64,000 bases of DNA, taken from contig PHEW01000002.1 of assembly GCA_002841315.1 (NCBI GenBank), positions 62,001-126,000 of the forward strand, given 5' to 3'. Made by a program: the position numbers and the translations under genes. This stretch comes from Actinobacteria bacterium HGW-Actinobacteria-4 (GTDB lineage: Bacteria > Actinomycetota > Actinomycetes > Actinomycetales > Demequinaceae). Under the pieces are notes generated by a model. It saw nothing but the letters and a program-made list of their open reading frames with translations. It was not told the origin of the DNA and did not search any database. Position 1 is the stretch's first letter. Every line of letters begins with the position of its first letter. Positions 16,294 through 24,400 of the stretch are shown here, in pieces.

Positions 16294-18053
16294 AGCGCTT
16301 CTTGATCGCGATTGCCGGTAGGCCGTAGGTGGCCAGGCAGACAGTCAACAAAGCGTTCAACAAGTGTGAGCCGTGCCGCGAGGTCGATGGTCTGGTCAGT
16401 GCCGTCATCCCAAATCACCACACGGTCACCATCAAGGTGGATCGCGATACCCTGCTCTGCGGTGGCGGTGAGGAACTCGATCATCAGCGGTTGCAGGAGC
16501 GCGTGAGACTCTTGCGGATCATCGGTCTTGATGCGCCACAGTTGGTTGAACGCGAACGACTCCGTGTCGAGATCGGTGCCACCGATAAGCTTCGCGGCGC
16601 GCGACGCGAAGCCCTCGCGCACGAAGTCCATGCGAGGTAGGCCGCCGCTGACTTGAGCCCACGAGACGCGAGACTGGAACGGCTTGACGAGCAGACCACC
16701 CGCCCCCACATCGCCCTCGATGTAACTTACGCCCACTGCACCCCACGCGCGATAGGCGCTCGCCGACGGCGCGGCACCAAGGTTCTTGAGAGTAGCGAAC
16801 GGCCGACGAGTCCACCCCTCCTCGAGGAACCGGGCGCGGGGACTGAACACGAGATTGGCATCTGAGGCGAGATCACGCACCTCGAGCGCGATCTTACGAT
16901 GCCTTGCGTCCAGGCGCTTCATGGCCACTTCGCTCACCCAACCCGGACCAGCTGTCGCCACGACAACGGCAATGACAATGCCCGTTGCGAGCAACCCTTT
17001 GCCATCGCCAATGAACGGGTAGCCGTTGAGCAGGTAGACCGCAAGGATGACAATCGGAGGTAATGCCAGCAGTCCGAAGACAAGGAATGCAGTGCGCAGC
17101 CTACTGCGGATCTTGCTCATGGACCTCAGTTCACCAAGGTTCGCATGACTGTCCAGGCTCTCTGCCGCGCGAGAAGGTGGGCCCGAGGCGCGACTGGGCT
17201 GAGACCCACCTTCACGCAAGTGCCGTGGCAAGGCGGCCGCGCACGACGTCGCAATTGCGCGGAATCGATCAACGTGCTCAAGCGACGCTCCTTGATCGCT
17301 CCACACCACGACGCGATTCGGCTCGAACTGTAGCGCCAATCCCTTGTCCCCCACCGAGTTGAGGAACTTCACCATGCCAGGCCTCAACACGTCGGCACAC
17401 GCCTCCACCGAGCCAAAGCCCCGCCAATCGAAGATGAGATCGTACTCGGCGAGGTCGAGCTCGTCGGAGCCGAAGGATCCCCACAATGCTGGCTTGACGT
17501 CTCCTCTCACGAGCGACAACGGCGGCAACACCCCTCCCACTTCGCACCACGCCACGTACGAGCCGATCGAATGACTCCCGCCGTCGTCGCTGTCAAGGCT
17601 TGCGCGCACCATCGTGACGCCATGGGAGGCTGGCACTGAATTCACGACCGAAGGCCCGCTTCTTGCCACACGCAACACGGACAGTGGTGGCCGGTCAAAC
17701 ACCAGTGCACCGGTGGGCGATGCGGACGAGTAACTGGCTGCAGTGTTCCACGCCCAATCGCGCATGAGCGCATGTGGGGAGCTCGGCCGCGGAACCGACT
17801 TCGCAGCCCTGCGCGCCACCACCATCACGAACAGCGACACGGCGCCAATGGAGGCCCACAGCAGCGGATCGATACGACCGCTCGCCGTCGGATCAACGAT
17901 GGAGTACATTCCCGCAAGCACCATGGTGTAGCTCGTCCCTAGGACGACGAATGCGAGCAAGGCCAGGAAGTTCCACGGGCCGCGCGCCGTTGCAGGCCGC
18001 AACACCGCTCCTCCAGACGCGGGACTACCACCTGCTGTTGCCAACCTGCTCAA
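16290..18053 (-). CDS. membrane protein with internal duplication, last gene of type VII locus
   Basis: A 587-residue protein made of two similar halves (about 1-300 and 310-587). Each has a pair of membrane helices followed by a soluble domain. The soluble repeats align clearly: DLAEYDLIFDWRGFG ... MVKFLNSVGDKGLALQFEPN ... RVVVWSDQ in the first, DTESFAFNQLWRIKT ... MIEFLTATAEQGIAIHLDGD ... RVVIWDDG in the second, both ending PRHLR/PGHLR. The domain resembles DUF3137-like proteins. The start is TTG at 18053, overlapping the previous stop by four bases. It may be an immunity or membrane partner for the upstream substrate; no function is known. Confidence 0.8.
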   Translation of the reverse strand: MSRLATAGGSPASGGAVLRPATARGPWNFLALLAFVVLGTSYTMVLAGMYSIVDPTASGRIDPLLWASIGAVSLFVMVVARRAAKSVPRPSSPHALMRDWAWNTAASYSSASPTGALVFDRPPLSVLRVARSGPSVVNSVPASHGVTMVRASLDSDDGGSHSIGSYVAWCEVGGVLPPLSLVRGDVKPALWGSFGSDELDLAEYDLIFDWRGFGSVEACADVLRPGMVKFLNSVGDKGLALQFEPNRVVVWSDQGASLEHVDRFRAIATSCAAALPRHLREGGSQPSRASGPPSRAAESLDSHANLGELRSMSKIRSRLRTAFLVFGLLALPPIVILAVYLLNGYPFIGDGKGLLATGIVIAVVVATAGPGWVSEVAMKRLDARHRKIALEVRDLASDANLVFSPRARFLEEGWTRRPFATLKNLGAAPSASAYRAWGAVGVSYIEGDVGAGGLLVKPFQSRVSWAQVSGGLPRMDFVREGFASRAAKLIGGTDLDTESFAFNQLWRIKTDDPQESHALLQPLMIEFLTATAEQGIAIHLDGDRVVIWDDGTDQTIDLAARLTLVERFVDCLPGHLRPTGNRDQEAL

Positions 18054-18607
18054 GCAGCGGTCTCTCGTTCTCGGAAAGTCCTAAATACGTCGCCGCCGGA
18101 TCCGGCGAACTGCCCAGCGACGAGCGGCTCCACTGTCTGTGCGGTGAGCGCAAGCCCGTGCGCCTCACCTCTGCCAAAGAACCCCACCGAATAGTGCACG
18201 CGCGTGCCTCGCTGCTCCACCCTCATCACGCGTTCGGTCGCTGCGAGATGGTCGTGGTCAACCTCTGTCACTTCAATGGTGCGCGTGTGTTCGTCTTCGC
18301 GTTTCCATTGGTCGAGCCGTGCAGACCAGGAATCGTGATCGTGCGTTTCGATGTTCACGACCAACGGGAAGGGCTCCATCACGGGGAAGAATACCGTTGC
18401 TTCGTCAGAGCGCGGTTGGTCGAGTAGCTCTTCACACCGGGTGCGCAACGTTGTCAGTTGGTCCTTGGTGGCAAGGTTCGCGTACGCGGCATGCTTGAGC
18501 GCTTGGTCTAGCCACAGCTTGGCACGGCCTTCCTTAAGCCGGTCCGGAGGTGGAAGTGGGATCCAGTGGTTTGGATCGATGGCGAAAGCCCACGCGTCAC
18601 GAGTCAC
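18050..18607 (-). CDS. hypothetical soluble protein of type VII locus
   Basis: A 185-residue protein without a recognised domain, signal peptide or membrane helix. It has WAFAIDPNHWIPLPPP near the start and a beta-rich C-terminal half (EPFPLVVNIETHDHDSWSAR, TRVHYSVGFFGRGEAHGLAL). The start is GTG at 18607, overlapping the upstream stop in GTGA; ATG at 18622 is less likely. Position between a putative substrate and a membrane protein suggests a chaperone, immunity or adaptor role, which is inference only. Confidence 0.75.
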   Translation of the reverse strand: MTRDAWAFAIDPNHWIPLPPPDRLKEGRAKLWLDQALKHAAYANLATKDQLTTLRTRCEELLDQPRSDEATVFFPVMEPFPLVVNIETHDHDSWSARLDQWKREDEHTRTIEVTEVDHDHLAATERVMRVEQRGTRVHYSVGFFGRGEAHGLALTAQTVEPLVAGQFAGSGGDVFRTFRERETAA

Positions 18608-19254
18608 GGTGTGTCCCTCCACTCCAGCGAGCCAACAAACGCGTCAAAGAGTTCAAGATACACGCCGACCAGTTCGGGCTCATCACTACCGAGCATCGCC
18701 GAGAACGCCACCGCGTACCAACTGTCGCCGGACGTGGATGGAATGACGTAGCGCACTCGCAGCGAGGGCATGGCCTCTGACGCTGCCGCTATCGCCAGCT
18801 TCTCGCTCTCCTGAATCGGCGCCCCATCAACCTGAACGTCAAAGGCTTGCTTGACGTCGCGAACAGAGTAGGAGCGCAACACCAGGCCGACCGGAGTCTG
18901 CTGAACATGCGCGTCTGGCTCCCCAGCCGACATGCGCGCTAGCGCCTTCATGGCATCGTCCACGCTGTTGGTACTGAGTGACATCCTGAGCACCGTTGCT
19001 GACACTGGCAACATCATTCCGGCTGCGGGTCGCTCTGGGTAGGCGACGGCGACGACTTCGGAATCGAGTTCCTCAGGTGCCGTCAACGCCTCACGGAGCC
19101 GCTCACGCATCCAGTGCTTGGCGACCGCAGACGAATCGCGGTCGGCGTCCCGGTAAGCCGCATCGACAGCCTCCCTAATTGACGCCTCTTGATTGGGTCC
19201 GGCCTCAACGCGCCGCCAGCCTGCTGGGACGATCATCGTCAGTGTCGAACTCAC
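18604..19254 (-). CDS. hypothetical protein of type VII locus
   Basis: A 216-residue soluble protein from GTG at 19254 (GTGA overlap with the upstream stop). The N-terminus (MIVPAGWRRVEAGPNQEASI) and the C-terminal SWYAVAFSAMLGSDEPELVG followed by ELFDAFVGSLEW resemble small proteins found beside actinobacterial type VII substrates; I cannot name a family. It has no export signal. It is translationally coupled to the putative substrate upstream and the 185-residue protein downstream, so the three are probably made in fixed ratio. Confidence 0.75.
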   Translation of the reverse strand: MSSTLTMIVPAGWRRVEAGPNQEASIREAVDAAYRDADRDSSAVAKHWMRERLREALTAPEELDSEVVAVAYPERPAAGMMLPVSATVLRMSLSTNSVDDAMKALARMSAGEPDAHVQQTPVGLVLRSYSVRDVKQAFDVQVDGAPIQESEKLAIAAASEAMPSLRVRYVIPSTSGDSWYAVAFSAMLGSDEPELVGVYLELFDAFVGSLEWRDTP

Positions 19255-20663
19255 GAGGCACTCACCAAGTCATCGAGAGACGGTCGGTACGGCGGAGGTG
19301 GTCCAGGCATGACTGACTCAAACGATGGCGTCGGCAACTGTGCCAGACCACGATCGTAGAACGGTGAGTCGACGTTATTGAGTAGCCCAAGACTGTCGCC
19401 CGCGAGCCCGCTAAGCAGGTAGTCAGGACCGTTGAAGCCTCCGAGTAGAGAGGGCGCATTGAGGATGCCAGAAGCGCCCGGACCAAAGAAGGCATCCGCC
19501 ATCATGCCCTGGGTTCCTTCCGCGAAGCTCCCGAGGAAGCCATCCGTCGCGTCAAAGAATGAGCCCACGTTTCCGATGCCGTTGTTGATGCGATCGCCAA
19601 ACCCGCCGTCGCCAACCCCCGGCATGACGGCGTCGGCGAACATGCTTTCGGCCCACCCTGAGAATCCATTGTTGACCAGCTCCTTGGCATTGAGTTCTAG
19701 CGTCGCGTTGCCGTGCTCTTTCGCGTACTCGACAAGTGCTACCCCGTACTTGTCGATGAGTCCCCCCATTGCCTTGTCCCCGAGCCCGTCAATGAGCTTC
19801 CCGGCGACTTTGTCGATAGCGGCATCGACCGCGAGCGCGACGAGCGCACTGGGCGGCTTCTCTCCGCGTGCCACTTGGGTGACCGTGGTGAGGATCTTCA
19901 TGACCTTGATGGCCTTCGAAAGCATTTGGATCCCGCGCGCGATCATGAACAGCGCCGGCGCGAGTGCCGCGCCCACGCCTGTCAGCACCGCCAGAATCGC
20001 GAGCACCGTGAGGACGACGGCGAGGATGTCTAGCCACATCTCTATCGACGGAAGGGTGTGCTCCACCCAGTGAGTGAAAGTCTCCCACCACCCGTCATTG
20101 AGCTCCGATGCTTCGAGCGCTGCCGCAATCTGGTCGGCACACCTATCGGCGATCTCTCGCCACTCGTCCATGAGATTCTCGAGGTCGCGCTGCTTGCGCG
20201 CGATCACCGCCTCGGCGTCGTCGGCTTGAGCGCGCAGAGACTGGATGAGTCGCTGCTTCTCTGCCCACGCGGGGTCCTGGTAGTCGAGATACTGGGCCTC
20301 CTGGGCCACATCACTCGCGCGCCACGTGTACGTGTTGTAGTCGTCCTCGGCCGAGTGCGCGACCGAGCGGATGGCGGTCGCCTCCTCTTGTAGTCGCTGC
20401 AGTTCGGTCGCGTAGACACTCAACTGCTCGACGAACGTCTCGTAACGAATCTCGACGAGCTTGAGGTCACTTTGCACTTCGGAAGCTATCTCAGCGAAGG
20501 CAGCGACCGCCTCGCTCTGAGTCTGTATCCCATTCGTCACCTGCTGGAGGCTGTCGATGGTGCGGCGAACTGAGTTGGTGACGGAGTTGTAGTAGCCGGA
20601 GTGCGAACGGAGTTCGGCGGGGCTACCGTCAATCGGCGACGAAGTATCGAGGACGTGCACCAT
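19251..20663 (-). CDS. LXG-like putative type VII secretion substrate
   Basis: 470 residues. Residues 1-190 are almost all helical and Gln/Glu-rich (TNSVRRTIDSLQQVTNGIQT, RYETFVEQLSVYATELQRLQ), as in LXG/WXG-type targeting domains. Residues about 210-290 are strongly hydrophobic (MWLDILAVVLTVLAILAVLT, then GVGAALAPALFMIARGIQML). The C-terminus is Gly/Asn/Pro-rich and ends with a PGPPPPYRP tail. No nuclease, ADP-ribosyltransferase or other toxin motif is visible. It follows the EspC-like helper with a one-base overlap (TGATG). Likely exported by the upstream ATPase and perhaps membrane-active; both points are inference. Confidence 0.75.
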   Translation of the reverse strand: MVHVLDTSSPIDGSPAELRSHSGYYNSVTNSVRRTIDSLQQVTNGIQTQSEAVAAFAEIASEVQSDLKLVEIRYETFVEQLSVYATELQRLQEEATAIRSVAHSAEDDYNTYTWRASDVAQEAQYLDYQDPAWAEKQRLIQSLRAQADDAEAVIARKQRDLENLMDEWREIADRCADQIAAALEASELNDGWWETFTHWVEHTLPSIEMWLDILAVVLTVLAILAVLTGVGAALAPALFMIARGIQMLSKAIKVMKILTTVTQVARGEKPPSALVALAVDAAIDKVAGKLIDGLGDKAMGGLIDKYGVALVEYAKEHGNATLELNAKELVNNGFSGWAESMFADAVMPGVGDGGFGDRINNGIGNVGSFFDATDGFLGSFAEGTQGMMADAFFGPGASGILNAPSLLGGFNGPDYLLSGLAGDSLGLLNNVDSPFYDRGLAQLPTPSFESVMPGPPPPYRPSLDDLVSAS

Positions 20664-21010
20664 CAGATTGCCCTCTGGCCAAGCGGGCCCGTAGGCATGG
20701 GAGGCGGTGCGGGTTGCGCAGTGAGTTGCGTGGCCAAGTCGGTGTCAACCTCTCCAAGGTTCTGGGCGACATCGCTGGCCATCTTCGACAGATAATCGAC
20801 GCTCTCTTGAAGTTCTTCGCGTCGCACTTTCCAACGGTGGCCAAAAGCCTCGGTCTCTTTGCGCAAACGATGGGTCTCGTTCTTTCTGCCCATGGATGCG
20901 GTGACCTCTTCTAGACGTTCGTTTGTCGAGGCGAAATCAGTCGCGATGATCGCGAGCCGACTTGCCGCACCGCCAAGCGCCGTAAGGTCGACGACCAACT
21001 TTGTCCCCAT
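20663..21010 (-). CDS. EspC/WXG-like small helical protein
   Basis: 115 residues, helix-hairpin-like: LTALGGAASRLAIIATDFAS, then FGHRWKVRREELQESVDYLS and VAQNLGEVDTDLATQL, with a short Pro-rich tail. The central W and the near-C-terminal L-x-x-x-D-x-x-L motif recall EspC-type and WXG100 proteins, whose export motif is Y-x-x-x-D/E; here Leu replaces Tyr. The start is ATG at 21010. It immediately precedes the LXG-like protein, the position of targeting partners in LXG systems. Confidence 0.8.
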   Translation of the reverse strand: MGTKLVVDLTALGGAASRLAIIATDFASTNERLEEVTASMGRKNETHRLRKETEAFGHRWKVRREELQESVDYLSKMASDVAQNLGEVDTDLATQLTAQPAPPPMPTGPLGQRAI

Positions 21011-21101
21011 GGCACTGCCCCCTCAAAGTAGATGTAGGTTCCGCCGGTCCGCGCGATGGCGGTTGAACGCCGCCTCTACGGCGTCCAACCACCCGCATGA
21101 A

Positions 21102-21401
21102 CTACTGACCGCGGATCGAGCTCGCAAGCGACTCATCGGTCTGCTGCAACGCGTCAGCGGCAGAGCGCAGGAACGTGCTGAGGCCCTCGAGCGCAGAGAT
21201 CGCGGTCTTCGAGGACGTGGTGAAGGTCGTGTACTGCTCCTGGAACGCGCCCGAAGATGCGGACGTGACGTAGCCCTCAGACACGAGGTTGTCGATGTAG
21301 GCCTTGAGTTCCATCAGTCGGTTGTCAATGTCACCCTGACCAGACGTGAGCTGGTCGGCGGCAACGCGGAGTTCGTCATAAGTGACGTTGAGATTTGCCA
21401 T
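21102..21401 (-). CDS. WXG100-family (ESAT-6-like) protein
   Basis: 99 residues, the length of secreted ESAT-6-like proteins, with two helices around a turn. MANLNVTYDELRVAADQLTS leads to a turn EGYVTSASSGAFQEQY, where WxG is replaced by Y-V-T-S, then LSTFLRSAADALQQTDESLA with the D/E export-motif position kept but its Tyr changed to Leu. The start is ATG at 21401 with AAGGA nine bases upstream. It follows the secretion ATPase by 83 bases and has a GCCAC/GTGGC hairpin (21421-21436) in its leader. Confidence 0.9.
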   Translation of the reverse strand: MANLNVTYDELRVAADQLTSGQGDIDNRLMELKAYIDNLVSEGYVTSASSGAFQEQYTTFTTSSKTAISALEGLSTFLRSAADALQQTDESLASSIRGQ

Positions 21402-21484
21402 TTCTTTTCTTCCTTCCGTTGCCACCGTTTAGTGGCGTGTTTGCATGGTAGCGAGCCAAAGCATCGGCCCGCCATCCCTACTCG

Positions 21485-24400
21485 CTAAAGTGGGGAAAAC
21501 TCCCCATCGAGCCATGGGACCTGAATAACTGCGACCCGTCCGGACTCAATCCAGACTCCCCGACCAGGCGGCATGTCTGCCCGCGCCATGCGCGGCGCCT
21601 GCACCGAGAAGAGCATTTGTGCATCCGCACCCTCGGGGGCAAGCAGCAAGCCCCGGCGCGCAGACTTCAGCTCGGACACCAGCTGGCCGCTCGACCATCC
21701 TTGGGTCTCCGCCTCACCGATGATCAGATGTCCGTTGCGCCGCCCGGTCTTGATGGCCTGGACTATGGGGCCGTCGCTCATGGACGCGCCAAAGTCCTGC
21801 ACGCTCTCAATGCACACCACGAGTTGGTCTTTGCCTTCACCCGGGGCTTCCAGCGCCTTGCCCCATTTGGCCACAAACTCCTCCGCCGCTGCGGGCCCCA
21901 CATGCGAAGCCGTCCATGCCTTGAGGTCCCCCAGTGCGCTGCGTCGCTGACTGAGATGGACGATGCGTGCATCGGGATTGGCCCGCCGAATGGCCGACGC
22001 GAGCCAAGCCATGGCCGCCGTGCGTCCGGTGCCCGCTTGGCCGACGATGATGATTGGCCGTTCCATGTCGAAGCCGCGAGGCGCGAGGGACTCGGACTCC
22101 ATGCCGAGCACCGGCAATCCATCGACACTGTCCGGCATCTCGGAGCCAAGCACCTGCGCGGGCATACGCGGGATGGCCTCGGCCTTCCATTCCGGCCGGT
22201 CAGGCACTTTCAGCGCAAGCTTCTCAATGGCGCGTGCTTGCTCGTCAATGCGCTCACTTCCGCCCAGCACAGCAATCTGAAGTTCCTTCTTGCTCGCAAG
22301 ATCGACCGCACGTCCCGATGGCGAATCCGGAGCAAGAGCACCCTTGCGCAGTCCGATCATGCCGTACTGGTTTTCGTCGCTCAGGCGCAATACCACGGTG
22401 CGGGATACGAGCGCTTGGATCGTGGTGTGAAGGGCCCCCACCCGGTCTGCGCTCATCACCACGTGCACTCCCGCAGCGCGCCCTGCCGTCAGAATCTCCT
22501 GGAAGTCCTGGAAGATTGGTGCCCGCCCGGCTTCGTGCATGTACTCGGTCTGAAAGAGGCCGTAGCCGTCCACCAGCAGAAACACCCTCGGAATGCCGCG
22601 TTCCTTTGACTTCGCGCGATACTCGGTGAGCGTCGATGCTCGCGCCTCACCAAACGTCGCAAGGCGTTCCCTAACCAAGGCGACCAGGCGCTTCATGGTG
22701 CGACCCACACGCTCCACATCGTCGCTGTCGAGCACTCCGGCCACGTTGGGCAGCACCTGAAGCATCTCGAGACCGCCGCTAGAGGCATCGACCGCGTAGA
22801 TGTGAACAGGTGCGATGTCGCGGGACAGCGTCGCACCGAGCGCGATGGTTCGCAGTGCACAGGACTTGCCCGCCCCAGAGCCACCCAGAATGACCAAGTT
22901 GCCGTCTTGGTCGGGATCGTACTGCGCGACATACTGCGCCTGGTGCGCCGGATCATCGACCAGTCCGAACGCGACTGGGCCACCAGCCTGCTTCGCAAGG
23001 TCACGCAACTCGTAGGTGGTGGCGAGTTCGTCGAGCCACGGCCGACGCGGCGCCGGGAGTTCGAGAAGTTCCGCGGCTACCGCCATGGCCGACACCACGC
23101 GCGCCGCATCCGATTCACCATCTGGCGCGGCCTGCACCCCACTCGACGGCAGTTCCCATGGACCGCCGGACCCGAGTGCCAACTCCGAGACCTTGAGCCG
23201 CGGCCCACCGGTAGCACCTGGAACACTGTGCGCTCCCGCATAGGCGGATTGGAAAGTCGCGATGCGTCCCGGTCCAGTGCGCGCCATCGCACGCCCCGGT
23301 AGCGACGCGTCAACATGCGCCGCGGCCGAAATTCCGAGGATGTCCGAGGAATCGGCCTCGTCGGCCATCCGCAGTGCGATACGGAGGTTGGTATTGGCTC
23401 GCAGGTTGTCCTTGATCACACCCGCAGGACGTTGGGTTGCCATGATGAGATGCAAACCTAGGGAGCGCCCTCGCTGAGCGATGTCCACGACTCCATCCAC
23501 GAACGCCGGGACCTCATTCACCAACGCAGCAAACTCGTCAATGACGATGACCAGCGATGGCGGCGAGTCAGCATCCCCCGACTTCTCCAGAGTCTCGAGG
23601 TCCTTCGCCCCCTTTGCTGCGAGCAACCGCTCACGATAGTGGAGCTCAGCGCGCAGCGAAGCGAGCGCACGGTCCACCAACGCGGGCGTCAGGTCCGTCA
23701 CGAGGCCGACGCTGTGGGGAAGCTTCACGCAATCGGCGAAGGCAGATCCACCCTTGTAATCCACGAACAGAAACGTCACGCGCTCCGGGCTATACGCCGC
23801 CGCCATCCCCAGAATCCAGCTCTGCAGGAACTCACTCTTGCCTGCGCCCGTGGTGCCACCGACCAAGGCGTGAGGGCCCTGGGAACGCAGGTCGAGGTAG
23901 AGGGGTTCGTCGCCCGTGTGCCCCACGAGCGCGCGCAAGGTGAAGTTGCGACGCGTACTACCGGCTGCAACAGCATCGGCACGCCAACGCTGTTCGTGGT
24001 GACCCGGCTCAATGGCCTCGAAGCCGTGCAAGTCGAGGTAGGAGACCGCTCCGGGAATCGCGCCTGAATCCGACGCGATCACGCTGATGTCTTCCACGCA
24101 TGACGTGCGGCGCGCAAATCTCGCTGCCGTCGCCACGTCGATGGCCTCATACGTCACGGGGTGAACGGTCGCGCCGGCGCGCACGTGGCCCACAGGGCCC
24201 GAGCCTTCGGGGCCCACGTCAATGTACGAACGGCACGCTGCGGGAATCGACGCGACAGCTGGCGCGATCCACAACACATGGACGTTGACGTCCGCGCCCT
24301 TCTCGGCAAGGCGAATGAGTCGCGAGCGGTCTGCAGGGGCATCGTCCTCGACAACGACCACCACCGCGGGAAGCTCAGGCGGTTCCTCGTCATGCGCGAC

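Noticed and set aside
16290-21401. Prophage or integrated plasmid segment
   Set aside because: No integrase, terminase, portal or replication gene; the genes are coupled to the type VII ATPase operon.
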